Shown: piece by piece, positions 18,617 through 28,650 of the stretch | How the letters are laid out: every line of letters begins with the position of its first letter | Position numbering within the stretch: position 1 is the first letter of the stretch | Translations under genes and position numbers: made by a program | The notes under the pieces: model-generated | What the model was told of the DNA's origin: nothing | Seen by the model: the letters and a program-made list of their open reading frames with translations, nothing else | Databases searched by the model: none | NCBI RefSeq assembly: GCF_014337925.2 | Contig: NZ_CP143423.1 | Location: forward strand, 3,688,501 to 3,752,500 | DNA: 64,000 bases | Reading direction: 5' to 3' | DNA from: Roseobacter fucihabitans | GTDB lineage: Bacteria; Pseudomonadota; Alphaproteobacteria; Rhodobacterales; Rhodobacteraceae

Positions 18617-19945
18617 TTACGCCAGTGCCCGTTCCGCCGCGATGCCCAGACGCAAAAGGGCGGCCTCGCCATTTGGGGGTGCCATCAGCATGATCCCGCA
18701 GCTTGGCGTGCCCGTCGGCAGGGTCAGGGCGCAGAGCCCCATCAGATTGCCAATTCGCGTGTTGCGCAGGGCCATCAGGTTTTCCGTTATGTAATAGTCA
18801 TGATCGGTGTTGAGCCGTTCCAGATTTGGTGGCAGAATCGGCGCTGTCGGGAGGATCACCGCATCATATTGCGCCGTCGCTTGCCCGTAAGCCAGACGCG
18901 CGGCCTCCAAGGTTGCCCAGGCCGCGACATAGTCAGGTCCGGATTGATTTTTTCCCAAACGGAAACGTTCCAGAATTTCGCTGTACATCGCCTGCGGGTT
19001 GGCCTCGATGACATCACGCCAGAGGCCATAAGCCTCTGATGTATAAAGACAAGTGCTCTGCGCCAGGGCGGTTTCGACTTCTGGAACGTCTATGGTTTCG
19101 ATCTGCGCACCAGCGGCTTGCAACCTGTCGCTGGCGTCCTGAAAGGCGCGCATCGGCGCATCGCGCACGTCCTGAAGCACCACCGTGTTCAAGACCGCAA
19201 AACGTTTATCCGCGAGCGTGGCACCGCGCAGATCGAAGGGGGCACGCCCCTCCAGAGCTGCCGTAATCAGGTTGGCGTCCTCAACCGAACGGCAGAGCGG
19301 CCCGACCGTGTCGAATTTCAACGCAAGCGGCACGACACCCTCAAGGCTCAACCGGCCCGAGGTGGTTTTCAGCCCGACCAGATCGTTCCACGCGGACGGA
19401 ATGCGCACGGACCCGCCGGTATCCGAGCCAATACCCGCCGCCGCCAACCCAAAAGCGACCGAGGCCGCCGCACCCGAGGAGGACCCCCCCGGCACGGCAC
19501 CCGCGTCATTGACGCAGGGCGGCGTATTAGTGCTGGGGTTATAGCCGAGGCCCGAGAACGCCAGTTCACTCATATGGGTCTTGCCCAGACAGACCAGCCC
19601 CGCAGCGGTTGCGTTTTTCAACACGCGTGCATCATGTTCCGGCACGCGGCCCTGCAACAGGTTCGACCCCGCTTCGGTGCCGATGCCCGCCGTGTCGAAC
19701 AGATCCTTCCAACTGATCGGCACACCATCGAGCAGGGATAGGCGCTGGCCCGAAGCGGCACGCATAGCAGCGCCCACCGCTTCCGCCAAAGCGCGCTCCG
19801 GCGTGAGACGCGCGTAAATCCGGTCCCTCAGATCATGCCTTTCAATCGCATCCAGAAAGCTCTGCGCCAAGGCAACCGGGTCGATCTCGCCCGCGCCAAT
19901 GCCGCGTCCAAGATCCGCCGCCGTCATTTGCAACCATGCCTGCAT
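18617..19945 (-). CDS. Amidase (amidase-signature family)
   Basis: 442 residues. The Ser-cisSer-Lys triad of the amidase-signature family can be placed: Lys in GVPISWKDLFDTAG, cis-Ser in VPGGSSSGAAASVA and the nucleophile Ser in GSDTGGSVRIPS. There is no neighbouring gatB or gatC, so it is more likely a stand-alone amidase than GatA. No signal peptide, hence cytoplasmic. Substrate unknown. Divergent from the UbiH-type gene, with an 82-base gap holding both promoters. Confidence 0.88.
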   Translation of the reverse strand: MQAWLQMTAADLGRGIGAGEIDPVALAQSFLDAIERHDLRDRIYARLTPERALAEAVGAAMRAASGQRLSLLDGVPISWKDLFDTAGIGTEAGSNLLQGRVPEHDARVLKNATAAGLVCLGKTHMSELAFSGLGYNPSTNTPPCVNDAGAVPGGSSSGAAASVAFGLAAAGIGSDTGGSVRIPSAWNDLVGLKTTSGRLSLEGVVPLALKFDTVGPLCRSVEDANLITAALEGRAPFDLRGATLADKRFAVLNTVVLQDVRDAPMRAFQDASDRLQAAGAQIETIDVPEVETALAQSTCLYTSEAYGLWRDVIEANPQAMYSEILERFRLGKNQSGPDYVAAWATLEAARLAYGQATAQYDAVILPTAPILPPNLERLNTDHDYYITENLMALRNTRIGNLMGLCALTLPTGTPSCGIMLMAPPNGEAALLRLGIAAERALA

Positions 19946-20027
19946 ACCATCATCCCCGGTGTTTTAGCACAGGGTAGCGACGCTAGCGCGCATGGACAAT
20001 CCCCCGCTGTGCACCCTATTGAAGGGT

Positions 20028-21254
20028 ATGGATTTTGAGAGTGACATCATCATTGTGGGCGGCGGGTTGAACGGTCCCGCCTTGGCCTTGGCGCTGGCCA
20101 GCGCGGGCCAATCGGTGACGCTCATCGACGCGCTCCCCCTCAAAACCCGCAAAAACGTGGCGTTTGACGGGCGATCCTATGCGTTGGCCTTGACCTCGGC
20201 GCGTTTATTCCGGGCCTTGGGGGTTTGGGACACCATCGAAAATCACGCACAACCCATGCTCGACATCAAGGTCAGTGACGGGCGCGCGGGCGAAGGCCCC
20301 TCCCCCTTCTTCATGCACTTTGATCATGCGGAGATCGAAGAAGGTCCGATGGGCTATATGGTCGAAGATCGCCACCTGCGTCCCGCGCTGCTTGACGCGG
20401 TGAAACAGGTCAAGGCGATCCGGCAGATCAATGCGAATCCGGTTATCGCGCAAGAGGTCGACACAACCGGCGTTACGGCGCATCTGGCCTCCGGCAAATC
20501 CCTGCGCGCCAGGCTTCTGGTGGGATGCGACGGGCGCGGTTCCGGCACAGCGCAGCGGGCGGGTATTGCGCGAACCGGGTGGAACTATGACCAGACGGCG
20601 CTGGTGTGCGCGTTGAACCACAGCTTGCCGCATCACGGTATTGCACATCAGTTTTTCATGCCCGCCGGACCGCTCGCGATCTTGCCGCTTACAAGCAACC
20701 GTTCCTCTATCGTATGGAGCGAAACCACGCAAAATGCGCGTGATATCAATGCGATGGACGATGCTGATTATCTGAATGTCCTGCGTCCGCGGTTTGGCAG
20801 TTTCCTGGGTGACATATCGCTCGCGGGCGCGCGCTTTACCTATCCGCTCTCCCTTTCGCTCGCCAATGATCTGGTGGCGCAACGGGTGGCGTTGGTGGGA
20901 GATGCCGCACATGGCGTACACCCGATTGCCGGGCAAGGCCTGAATGCCGGGATCCGCGATATCGCCGCCCTGGCTGATGTCATCGCTGATGCGACGCGGC
21001 GGGGCGAAGACATCGGCGCCGCACCGGTTCTGTCGCGTTATCAACAATGGCGCCGCTTTGACAATACGGCACTGGCGCTGGCCACAGATACATTCAACCG
21101 TTTGTTTTCAAACGATAATACCATTCTACGCGGGATACGTGATGTTGGTATGGGAGTAATCGCCAGCATGCCGGGCTTGCGCCGCAGTTTCATCCGCGAA
21201 GCGGCCGGGTTGACCGGCGACCTGCCGCGTTTGCTCAGGGGCGAGCCACTTTAA
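20028..21254 (+). CDS. UbiH/UbiF/VisC/COQ6-family FAD hydroxylase
   Basis: About 408 residues. N-terminal FAD dinucleotide fold [22 protein letters not shown], a mid DG-type motif [18 protein letters not shown] and the C-terminal [21 protein letters not shown] typical of ubiquinone hydroxylases. Expected to hydroxylate the aromatic ring in ubiquinone synthesis; which ring position cannot be told. The frame is open from an ATG at 19992, but the ATG at 20028 starts directly at the FAD fold as in related proteins. Neither has an ideal ribosome site. Overlaps the convergent trm112-like gene by 4 bases. Confidence 0.9.
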   Translation: MDFESDIIIVGGGLNGPALALALASAGQSVTLIDALPLKTRKNVAFDGRSYALALTSARLFRALGVWDTIENHAQPMLDIKVSDGRAGEGPSPFFMHFDHAEIEEGPMGYMVEDRHLRPALLDAVKQVKAIRQINANPVIAQEVDTTGVTAHLASGKSLRARLLVGCDGRGSGTAQRAGIARTGWNYDQTALVCALNHSLPHHGIAHQFFMPAGPLAILPLTSNRSSIVWSETTQNARDINAMDDADYLNVLRPRFGSFLGDISLAGARFTYPLSLSLANDLVAQRVALVGDAAHGVHPIAGQGLNAGIRDIAALADVIADATRRGEDIGAAPVLSRYQQWRRFDNTALALATDTFNRLFSNDNTILRGIRDVGMGVIASMPGLRRSFIREAAGLTGDLPRLLRGEPL

Positions 21255-21436
21255 TCCAGCCTGCGCGCTTCATCGACAAGCAGAATGGGGATACCGTTGC
21301 GGATCGGATAGGCGAGGTTCGCGGTCTGCGAGACAAGCTCCTGCCGGTCACTGTCATATCTCAGAGTGGCGTGGCTGCGCGGGCAAATCAGCGCCTCCAG
21401 CATCCGCCGATCAAACGTGACCTCGGTCTCGCTCAC
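21251..21436 (-). CDS. Trm112 family protein
   Basis: 61 residues, the usual size. The family motif [41 protein letters not shown] is complete. Trm112-like proteins stabilise methyltransferases in other organisms; the bacterial partner is unknown. The zinc cysteines are largely missing (one Cys in ICP), which is common in the bacterial members. Its start overlaps the stop of the Lon-like gene by 4 bases, indicating translational coupling. Confidence 0.9.
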   Translation of the reverse strand: MSETEVTFDRRMLEALICPRSHATLRYDSDRQELVSQTANLAYPIRNGIPILLVDEARRLD

Positions 21437-22077
21437 TGGATCATTTCGCTCTCGTTACCGCCTCTGAGCTGATATTCGATAAGCGTCACAAGTGTTTCGC
21501 GGCGCGTCGACAGCGACGGTGCCTCCAACAGCGCCTGTTTATCCTCGGGGTCGAAATCGAGCATCATGGATAGTGAATTTATCAAAAGCTCATCATCAGC
21601 TTCTTTCAACGTATCCCAATCCGCGGACAACTGCTGGGCATCGAAATACCGCTCCAAAAGGATGGTGAAACGGTCCCGGTTGAACCCCGCGTCCGTCTCG
21701 TCCGGCCCAAGGTCCCGATCAAACCCGTCCCATTTGACTTCGCAGCGCCGATAAGGCGTGAAGCCCTGCACTTCCTGAACCACACGAAACCGCGACATGC
21801 CGCCCAGCGTAATCAAATAACGCCCGTCTTCGGTTTCGGAAAACTGCGTAATGCGGCCCGCGCAGCCGATGGATTGCAACCCATGACCGCCGCGTCCCGG
21901 CACCTCATTGGGTTGCACCATGCCGATCAGACGCGTGGGCGTCTTGAGCGCGTCTTCGAGCATCTGCAAATAGCGCGGCTCGAAAATATGCAGTGGCAAA
22001 CGCGACCGGGGCAACAGCAAAGCGCCGGGCAACGGAAATATCGCAATCGTGTCGGGGAGCTCTGCGGCTTTTATCAT
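21433..22077 (-). CDS. Lon N-terminal substrate-binding domain protein
   Basis: 214 residues made only of the LON/PUA-like domain: [34 protein letters not shown], then [30 protein letters not shown] and a helical C-terminus. The ATPase and protease parts of Lon are absent, as is normal for this stand-alone family. Role unknown. In a minus-strand run xth, YbbN-like, this gene, trm112 with short gaps or overlaps. Confidence 0.9.
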   Translation of the reverse strand: MIKAAELPDTIAIFPLPGALLLPRSRLPLHIFEPRYLQMLEDALKTPTRLIGMVQPNEVPGRGGHGLQSIGCAGRITQFSETEDGRYLITLGGMSRFRVVQEVQGFTPYRRCEVKWDGFDRDLGPDETDAGFNRDRFTILLERYFDAQQLSADWDTLKEADDELLINSLSMMLDFDPEDKQALLEAPSLSTRRETLVTLIEYQLRGGNESEMIQ

Positions 22078-22104
22078 ATCTAGAGACCTAGCCCGCGCCG
22101 TGCA

Positions 22105-23022
22105 TCAGGCAAATATCATCGAGCTCAATTTACGTCGTCCGTTCAACATGATCGGATCATTGGCCTTCAGCGCTTCAAAAATGGTGAAAAGCTGCGCCTT
22201 CGCCGCGCCGTCATTCCACTCGCGGTCTCGACGGAAAAGCTCTAGCAACTCCCCAACCGCCCCTTCGACGTCACCATTCGCATGCAGGGCCAGCGCCAGA
22301 TCGAACCGCGCCTGCGGATCGCCGGGATTGGCCGCGACGGCGGCGCGCAATTCATCGACCGGGCCAGCGCCTTCGGCTTGGCGCGCCAATTCCAATTGCG
22401 CATGGGCCGCTTCAAGTTCGGGGGCCTTAGAAATCTCGGCGGGCGCACCGTTCAGGATCGCCTCGGCCTGATCAAACTCGCCCATCGCGATATGGGCGCG
22501 CACCATGCCACCATAGGCCGCCGCATGATTGGGATCCTCGCCCAGGATCGCGGCAAAGGTCTGCGCCGCATCCGTCGCGGCCCCCTCCGCGAGCATTTCT
22601 TCTGCGGCGGTCACGGCTTCGGCCAGGGCCTCCCCAGGGGCTTCACCACCGCCAAGCTTTGCCACACGGTCCACAAATTGCTTGATCTCCGACTGTGGCA
22701 CGGCCCCTTGGAACCCGTCCACGGGCTGGCCCTTATGAAACGCGTAAACCGTCGGGATCGATTGAATTTGCAGCTGCCCCGCGATCATCTGCGCTTCGTC
22801 TATATTGACCTTGACCATCTTGACCGCGCCCTTGGCACCGCGCACGGCCTCTTCCAACTGAGGTCCCAGCGTCTTGCACGGGCCGCACCAGGGCGCCCAG
22901 AAATCCACAATAACTGGCGTGCTCTGGGACGCTTCGACCACATCGGCCATAAAGCTCGCTTCGCTCGTGTCTTTGATCAGATCATCCGCCGCCGGGGCAG
23001 CACTCAGGTTCAGGTCCATCAT
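22105..23022 (-). CDS. Thioredoxin-TPR co-chaperone (YbbN/CnoX-like)
   Basis: 305 residues. An N-terminal thioredoxin domain with active site WAPWCGPCK at about residues 44-52 is followed by helical repeats (EDPNHAAAYGGMVRAHIAMGEFDQAEAIL, NPGDPQARFDLALALHANGDVEGAVGELLELF) of TPR type. This is the layout of YbbN/CnoX, a holdase and redox co-chaperone. Unlike E. coli YbbN, both active-site cysteines are present, so a disulfide-reductase activity is possible. It follows xth by 52 bases. Confidence 0.92.
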   Translation of the reverse strand: MMDLNLSAAPAADDLIKDTSEASFMADVVEASQSTPVIVDFWAPWCGPCKTLGPQLEEAVRGAKGAVKMVKVNIDEAQMIAGQLQIQSIPTVYAFHKGQPVDGFQGAVPQSEIKQFVDRVAKLGGGEAPGEALAEAVTAAEEMLAEGAATDAAQTFAAILGEDPNHAAAYGGMVRAHIAMGEFDQAEAILNGAPAEISKAPELEAAHAQLELARQAEGAGPVDELRAAVAANPGDPQARFDLALALHANGDVEGAVGELLELFRRDREWNDGAAKAQLFTIFEALKANDPIMLNGRRKLSSMIFA

Positions 23023-23074
23023 CTTGTCGTCCTTACGCTTGCGTCAGGTTTTATATGGGCGTGTATCGGGTTTT

Positions 23075-23863
23075 TCAAAGGTCAAAGCTGGCAAATACCG
23101 GCGCATGATCACTGGGTTTCTCCCATCCGCGCGCAGACCGCAAGACGCGACTTGAATGTGCCGCCTGGGATATATCCCCGCTGGCCCAGATATGATCAAG
23201 CCTGCGCCCCTTATCGGCTGCGTCCCAATCGCGCGCCCGGTAAGACCACCAGCTATAGAGCAGACCTTCCGGAATGTCCTGGCGCGTGATGTCCACCCAA
23301 TTGCCTGCCTCCTGCGTCTCGGCCAGATGGGCGACCTCGATGGGCGTGTGGCTGACCACCTTCAACAGTTTTTTGTGGTCCCAAACATCATCTTCGCGCG
23401 GCGCGATGTTCAAATCTCCGACAAGGATGGATTTTTCGGGCCGGTTGCCCCGAAACCAGTCCCGCATATCAGTGAGGTAGTCCAGTTTCTGGCCGAATTT
23501 TTCATTAACGGTTCGATCCGCGACATCCCCCCCGGCGGGGACATAGAAATTATGAACGGTAACGCCGCTTTCCAACTTGCCCGCGATGTGGCGCGCATGG
23601 CCGAGGGCCGCAAAATCATGCGCGCCAGCTTCTTGCATCGGGATTTTCGACAGGATGGCGACGCCGTTATACCCTTTCTGGCCCCGCGCGACGATGTGCT
23701 TGTACCCAATGGCTGCAAAGGCCTCAAACGGCATTTTGTCCACCGGGCTTTTGCATTCCTGCAAGCACAGAACGTCCGGACCTTCTTCGGCCAGTAGTTT
23801 GACCACCAATTCTTCGCGCAGGCGGACCGAATTAATATTCCAGGTGGCGAGAGAAAAAGTCAT
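23075..23863 (-). CDS. xth: Exodeoxyribonuclease III
   Basis: 262 residues of the Xth/ExoA endonuclease-exonuclease-phosphatase fold: ATWNINSVRLR at the start, LCLQECKSP (metal-binding Glu), HNFYVPAGGD, LVGDLNIAP and the terminal SDHAPVFASF with the catalytic His. AP endonuclease and 3'-5' exonuclease in base-excision repair. First gene of the minus-strand run that continues into the thioredoxin-TPR gene. Confidence 0.95.
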   Translation of the reverse strand: MTFSLATWNINSVRLREELVVKLLAEEGPDVLCLQECKSPVDKMPFEAFAAIGYKHIVARGQKGYNGVAILSKIPMQEAGAHDFAALGHARHIAGKLESGVTVHNFYVPAGGDVADRTVNEKFGQKLDYLTDMRDWFRGNRPEKSILVGDLNIAPREDDVWDHKKLLKVVSHTPIEVAHLAETQEAGNWVDITRQDIPEGLLYSWWSYRARDWDAADKGRRLDHIWASGDISQAAHSSRVLRSARGWEKPSDHAPVFASFDL

Positions 23864-23986
23864 TGGGGGCTCCGTTTCAAATCACAGCGCACCCTAACGC
23901 AGGTCGCATGGCTCCGCCACGCGATTCACAAGATACGGGTCTCGGCTTGGATGCATGTGGTGTAATGGGGTACGGAAGGCGTCAGA

Positions 23987-24015
23987 CAAAAAAGGACCGG
24001 GCACAAGGCCCGGCC
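23987..24015 (-). terminator. Rho-independent terminator of the CenR-like gene
   Basis: On the minus strand GGCCGGGCC-TTGT-GCCCGGTCC is followed by TTTTTTGT. It lies about 125 bases beyond the stop of the response-regulator gene and before the divergent xth gene. Confidence 0.75.
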
Positions 24016-24138
24016 AAGTCCAACAGGGAGGTGCACGTCAAACACCCGGACGTGCGCGGGATTCGATTACCGGATCAGCATGACTGCCATCCGATAAGAT
24101 TAATATAGAGACAAAATGGTTAACAAAAACCAAACATC

Positions 24139-24825
24139 TTACGACATGAGACGATAACCGCCCGATTCTGTGACCAAAAGGCGCGCATTGGAGGGGTCAG
24201 GCTCGATTTTCTGGCGCAAACGGTAAATATGCGTCTCCAGCGTATGTGTCGTCACCCCTGCATTATAGCCCCAGACCTCATGCAGCAGAACATCGCGTGC
24301 GACCACACCGTCCGTGGATCTATACAGGTATTTCAATATGTTGGTCTCTTTTTCTGTCAGGCGCACCTTCTTGTCGTCTTCGGTGATCAGCATTTTCATC
24401 GAAGGCTTGAACGTATAGGGGCCCAATTGGAACACTGCGTCCTCGGATTGTTCATGTTGACGCAATTGAGCACGAATACGCGCAAGCAAAACCGGAAATT
24501 TGAACGGTTTGCTGACATAATCATTCGCGCCCGCATCCAGACCCAGAATCGTATCGGCATCACTGTCATGACCTGTGAGCATCAGGATCGGGCTTTTGAC
24601 GCCTTGTTTGCGCATCAACCGGCACAGCTCACGCCCATCCGTGTCGGGCAATCCGACATCCAGTATCACCAGATCATAGAGCGCCTCCTTGGCGCGGACC
24701 ATGGCATCGGCACCATCGGCCGCCTCGAAGACATCGAAGTCTTCGGTCATGATCAATTGCTCGCTCAAAGCTTCGCGCAGATCATCATCATCGTCGACCA
24801 AGAGTATCTTTTTCAATTGTGCCAT
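24139..24825 (-). CDS. OmpR-family response regulator, CenR-like
   Basis: 228 residues. Receiver domain with acidic pocket (LLVDDDDDL), phosphoacceptor Asp in LVILDVGLPDTDG, Thr in MLTGHDSD and Lys in YVSKPFKFPVLL; then a winged-helix domain (VRLTEKETNILKYLYRS then TTHTLETHIYRLRQKIEP). The sequence resembles the alphaproteobacterial CenR regulator of envelope functions, including the unusual DDDDDLREALSEQL start. No sensor kinase gene is adjacent. Divergent from ribA. The name is by resemblance only. Confidence 0.88.
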   Translation of the reverse strand: MAQLKKILLVDDDDDLREALSEQLIMTEDFDVFEAADGADAMVRAKEALYDLVILDVGLPDTDGRELCRLMRKQGVKSPILMLTGHDSDADTILGLDAGANDYVSKPFKFPVLLARIRAQLRQHEQSEDAVFQLGPYTFKPSMKMLITEDDKKVRLTEKETNILKYLYRSTDGVVARDVLLHEVWGYNAGVTTHTLETHIYRLRQKIEPDPSNARLLVTESGGYRLMS

Positions 24826-24986
24826 TCTGTCTCTCCCTTACGTAGCTTAGAAATGTGCGTTCACGGGCCATCTCGCAAGCATGTTGCAGTTTCTTTCACG
24901 CGCTCGTGTTACAATGCCCGGTAAATGTTTCAATTCGGACATAATTAACCTAGATCAGGGACATAATATGCGGGCGTTGTAACATC

Positions 24987-26075
24987 ATGAGCATCAAACC
25001 AGACATTACCGAATTGATTGCGCGGGCGCGTTCGGACCTGCGCATGGGGGTGCCGGTTGTGCTCAATGGCCCCCATCCGGTGGTAATCGCCGCGCTGGAA
25101 ACGCTGGATGCAAAACGGTTCCCGTCGCTATTGTCGGTCGGCGACGATACCGTCATCGCGATCACGGCGCGCCGGGCGGAAACCCTGAAAGCCCGTGCCT
25201 ATGACGGGGATCTCGCGCGCGTTATAGTGCCAAAGGGGGCGACCCTGTCCTGGGTGCATGGCATTGCAGATCCTGCGGGAGATCTGAGGACCCCGATGAA
25301 AGGCCCGCTGAACTGCGCCCGCGGGGGTGACGCTGCGGCGCATCGCGTGGCGTTGACGTTGTGTAAGACCGCCCGGCTGCTGCCGGCTTGCCTCGTCACG
25401 GCAGTAAGCGATTCGTCAGAGTTTGCGCGACGCAACGGCCTGACCTTGCTGTCCCTCTCTGACGTGTTGCCACATTTATCGACACGCAGCCCGCTGAGCG
25501 ATGTCATCAGCGCGCGATTGCCGCTGGAGGTGTCCGAAACCGGCCGGTTGCATGTCTTTCGCCCCCAGGACGGTGGCGAGGAACACTACGCCGTCGAAAT
25601 CGGCAGGCCGAATCGCAGCCAGCCGGTCCTGACCCGCCTGCATTCCGCCTGTTTTACCGGGGATCTGATGGGGTCGTTGAAATGCGACTGCGGTCCCCAA
25701 CTGCGCGCGGCTCTGGCGCAGATGGGACAGGAAGGGCATGGCATCCTGCTCTACATGAACCAGGAGGGGCGCGGCATCGGTCTGGCCAATAAAATGCGCG
25801 CCTATTCGCTTCAAGATCAAGGGTTTGACACTGTGCAGGCCAATCATCGACTGGGATTTGAGGATGACGAAAGAGATTTTCGTCTGGGCGCGGATATTTT
25901 GAGCGCCATGGGATTCTCTGCGGTGCGGCTTCTGACAAATAACCCCAAAAAGGTCGAAATGATGCAATCCAGCGGCATTGATGTGGTCGAGCGCGTACCG
26001 CTCAAAACGGGCGGGAACCGACATAATCACGCATATCTGGCAACCAAAGCCCTTAAATCGGGGCATTTACTGTGA
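24987..26075 (+). CDS. ribA: GTP cyclohydrolase II
   Basis: 362 residues. The C-terminal half is a complete GTP cyclohydrolase [25 protein letters not shown] with its three zinc cysteines, the [18 protein letters not shown] motif, [11 protein letters not shown] and [11 protein letters not shown]. It opens GTP to the first pyrimidine intermediate of riboflavin synthesis. The N-terminal 170 residues form an extra domain of the size of RibB but without evident RibB catalytic motifs; this long form is common in Alphaproteobacteria. Its stop overlaps the start of the L,D-transpeptidase gene. Confidence 0.93.
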   Translation: MSIKPDITELIARARSDLRMGVPVVLNGPHPVVIAALETLDAKRFPSLLSVGDDTVIAITARRAETLKARAYDGDLARVIVPKGATLSWVHGIADPAGDLRTPMKGPLNCARGGDAAAHRVALTLCKTARLLPACLVTAVSDSSEFARRNGLTLLSLSDVLPHLSTRSPLSDVISARLPLEVSETGRLHVFRPQDGGEEHYAVEIGRPNRSQPVLTRLHSACFTGDLMGSLKCDCGPQLRAALAQMGQEGHGILLYMNQEGRGIGLANKMRAYSLQDQGFDTVQANHRLGFEDDERDFRLGADILSAMGFSAVRLLTNNPKKVEMMQSSGIDVVERVPLKTGGNRHNHAYLATKALKSGHLL

Positions 26076-26581
26076 CGCCTGATGATCTCGTGCTCACGCC
26101 CATGGGCTTGCGGTTTCAGGGGCGCATTTATCCCTGCACGCTTGGCAAGACCGGGGTGACAGTGCGCAAACGTGAAGGCGATGGCGCAACTCCGATCGGG
26201 ACACACCGCATTGTGGGCATGCTCTATCGACCCGACCGCATCGCGCGCCCGGTGGGTTGGGCGCTGCCCATTGGTCCGCGGGATTTATGGTCGGACGATC
26301 CATCGGATGACGATTACAACATGATGGTGCGCGCACCTTTTGGCCCGAGCCATGAAAAGCTGCGCCGCGCCGACCCGCTCTATGATCTGGTGATCCTGAC
26401 GGATTGGAACTGGCCCTATGCTATCAAGGGGCGCGGCTCCGCAATATTCATCCACCAACACCGCAGAGCAGGGTTCCCGACCGAGGGCTGCATCGCCCTG
26501 TCGCGCGGACATTTGCACAGCATCGCCCCGCGCATACGCTATCGGACACGCTTGGTGATCAAGGCGCAGCGCACCCCGTAA
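26072..26581 (+). CDS. L,D-transpeptidase (YkuD) family protein
   Basis: 169 residues. The catalytic motif [22 protein letters not shown] contains the His and Cys of the YkuD fold. The start is GTG overlapping the ribA stop (GTGA), so translation is coupled. No signal peptide is evident, unusual for an enzyme expected to cross-link or trim peptidoglycan in the periplasm; this short subgroup often lacks one. Exact role uncertain. Confidence 0.85.
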   Translation: MTPDDLVLTPMGLRFQGRIYPCTLGKTGVTVRKREGDGATPIGTHRIVGMLYRPDRIARPVGWALPIGPRDLWSDDPSDDDYNMMVRAPFGPSHEKLRRADPLYDLVILTDWNWPYAIKGRGSAIFIHQHRRAGFPTEGCIALSRGHLHSIAPRIRYRTRLVIKAQRTP

Positions 26582-26589
26582 GGTGGGCT

Positions 26590-27243
26590 TCAGGCCACCA
26601 CCCGGTCCCCAAAGATTGCCGAGCCGACACGAATATGCGTCGCCCCCAAGGCAATCGCCTTCTCGAAATCCCCACTCATGCCCATGCTCAGCCCCTTGAG
26701 CCCATTGCGTGCCGCAATCTTGGCCAGAAGTGCAAAATGCAGCGCGGCTTCTTCATCGGCGGGTGGTATGCTCATCACACCAACAACGGGCAGGTCCATT
26801 GCACGGCACGCGTTGATAAATGCATCGCTATCGGCAGGTAAAACCCCCGCCTTTTGCGGCTCTTCACCGGTGTTGACCTGAATGAAAAGCTGCGGACAAT
26901 GCCCTGTCTCCTGGGCGAGACGTGCAAAGGTTTTCGCCAGTTTTGGTCGATCCAGCGCATGGATGGATTGAAACAACTCGAACGCCTGGCGCGCCTTGTT
27001 GGTTTGCAAAGGCCCAATCAAATGTAGGTCAATATCTTCAAATGTGTCGCGAAACCCCGGCCATTTCCCCGCAGCTTCCTGCACGCGGTTCTCACCAAAA
27101 CATCGGTGCCCCTGTTCCAGGACCGCTTGCACACGCGCATCGGGCTGGATTTTGGACACAGCGATCAATTTGACCGATCCCACGGCACGACCCGCATCTT
27201 TTTCTGCCTGCGTTACGCGCTGTTGAATATCCTGCAATCCCAT
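26590..27243 (-). CDS. YggS-family PLP homeostasis protein
   Basis: 217 residues. The PLP lysine lies in KLIAVSKIQPDARVQAVLEQG, followed by FGENRVQEAAGKW, LHLIGPLQTNK and the C-terminal LSMGMSGDFEKAIALGATHIRVGSAIFG. This single-domain alanine-racemase-fold family (PLPBP) buffers pyridoxal phosphate and has no known catalytic activity. Convergent with the L,D-transpeptidase gene, 8 bases apart. Confidence 0.95.
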   Translation of the reverse strand: MGLQDIQQRVTQAEKDAGRAVGSVKLIAVSKIQPDARVQAVLEQGHRCFGENRVQEAAGKWPGFRDTFEDIDLHLIGPLQTNKARQAFELFQSIHALDRPKLAKTFARLAQETGHCPQLFIQVNTGEEPQKAGVLPADSDAFINACRAMDLPVVGVMSIPPADEEAALHFALLAKIAARNGLKGLSMGMSGDFEKAIALGATHIRVGSAIFGDRVVA

Positions 27244-27293
27244 GTCGTACCTCCGCTTGGTTTCGTTGAATAAAGATAACGCCCTGCGCCAAC

Positions 27294-27321
27294 AGAAAAA
27301 GGGCAGACCCGAAGGCCTGCC
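27294..27321 (-). terminator. Rho-independent terminator of the porin gene
   Basis: On the minus strand GGGCAGGCC-TTCG-GGTCTGCCC is followed by TTTTTC. It begins about 25 bases beyond the porin stop. A UUCG-type tetraloop and a strong GC stem make this a confident call. Confidence 0.88.
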
Positions 27322-27346
27322 CCAAATTCAGGTCGTGACGTTTGAC

Positions 27347-28366
27347 TTAGAAGTCGAAACGAACACCCAAGTCAGCAATTGTGTTGCCGGATGCGTTCTG
27401 ACCGGCCATGCCGGACAGGGATACACCGCCACCCAGGGAGTGGGTGAAACCCAGACCGAAGGATGTGTCATTTGTCGCTGCACCACCATCGGAGACGGAA
27501 GCAACCACATTTGTTGCAGCACCAACCGGAATGGAGGCGGATGCACCAAATACGGTGTCAGCATCTGCTTCAAAGTCGGAGACCAAGAAGGAAACATCTG
27601 CAACACCCAGCGAACCGTTTGCTGTGATGACCCAGAAGTCGTTGTCCGAAGCAGCTACTGCAGGGATTGCAGCAGTGAAGGTTGTGGCATCAGCAGCAAC
27701 TGCGGCACGCGCGGTCTGCTCGAACTTGCCGTAAGCTGCGCCAACGGTCCAGCCGCTGAACGTGTAGGATGCACCGATTTCATATGAGTCGCTGAAATCA
27801 CCGCCGGCTGCTGTGCTGCCGTCATTTGTGTCGTGGTCATCTGTCCACGAACCCATAACTGCGAAATCACCGATTTCATACTTGACGTTGATGCCGTTGT
27901 TACCCGCGCCTGTGCTTGCGAAAGCTGGCAGGGAAACGCCGCTGTTTGCATACTGACCGGTTTGACCAACGAGACCTGGCTCGAAGCCGAAGTAGTTTAC
28001 AACTTCTGCGGAGTCTGTAACGCCGGAGATGTTACCAACGCGAACGCGCAGGCCACCGGAGGATGCTTGGAAACGCGCGCCGGAGAATACACCCTGGTTT
28101 GCGGAGTTGTCGGCATTTTCGTTCGCTTCAACACGGATACGTGCGGCGAAGCGGATGCCACCGTCTGTTGTTGTCGACGAGTCGATGTTCAACCGGTAGC
28201 GGCTTTCCAGGCGGGTCTCTTCCTGCATGACGCCATCAGACGCACGATCTTCTTCGTACAGGATACCAAAACGGCCGTAACCGCTGAAGTTGAAGTTTGC
28301 GATGTCAGCGCCTGCTACGCTGGCTGTTCCGACCAGTGCTGTAGTGGCAATGAGAAGTTTTTTCAT
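27347..28366 (-). CDS. Outer-membrane porin, Rhodobacter type
   Basis: 339 residues with a signal peptide (MKKLLIATTALVGTASVAGA, then DIANFNFSGYGRFG). The mature protein alternates polar and apolar residues as in a 16-strand beta-barrel, contains an acidic loop region (DDHDTNDGSTAAGGDFSDSY) and ends in Phe (LGVRFDF), the usual outer-membrane assembly signal. A strong terminator follows and the upstream gap of about 280 bases is large enough for a regulated promoter. Likely a major general porin. Confidence 0.93.
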   Translation of the reverse strand: MKKLLIATTALVGTASVAGADIANFNFSGYGRFGILYEEDRASDGVMQEETRLESRYRLNIDSSTTTDGGIRFAARIRVEANENADNSANQGVFSGARFQASSGGLRVRVGNISGVTDSAEVVNYFGFEPGLVGQTGQYANSGVSLPAFASTGAGNNGINVKYEIGDFAVMGSWTDDHDTNDGSTAAGGDFSDSYEIGASYTFSGWTVGAAYGKFEQTARAAVAADATTFTAAIPAVAASDNDFWVITANGSLGVADVSFLVSDFEADADTVFGASASIPVGAATNVVASVSDGGAATNDTSFGLGFTHSLGGGVSLSGMAGQNASGNTIADLGVRFDF

Positions 28367-28650
28367 GAACTTGTCCTCAGGTTTCTATTCGTTGTTCAAT
28401 GGGGGAATCCCTTTTGAACCTGAGCCGTGTTTGGCCGCTAACCGCCCCCTTTGGCAAGAACTTGAACAAGGCTGAGGTGAGAGGCGCAGGAAATGGTGCA
28501 GCTTTGCCACACTCTTTGCACCCCAATGCCCCATTGCCACCCGATTAAGATGATCCAGCACAACCGGGCGATGAAACCCATCACATCGCCCTTGTCCCTG
28601 CGCCCTCAGATGGACTAACCTGCACGCCAAATGGATTAGCGGGCACTCAC

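Noticed and set aside
18617-19945. GatA subunit of the tRNA amidotransferase
   Set aside because: The amidase signature alone is not specific, no gatB or gatC is nearby, and the C-terminal part lacks recognisable GatA features.
27242-27787. Cysteine-rich frame opposite the porin
   Set aside because: The cysteines come from complementing the porin's Ala/Thr codons; the terminator of the porin lies inside the frame.
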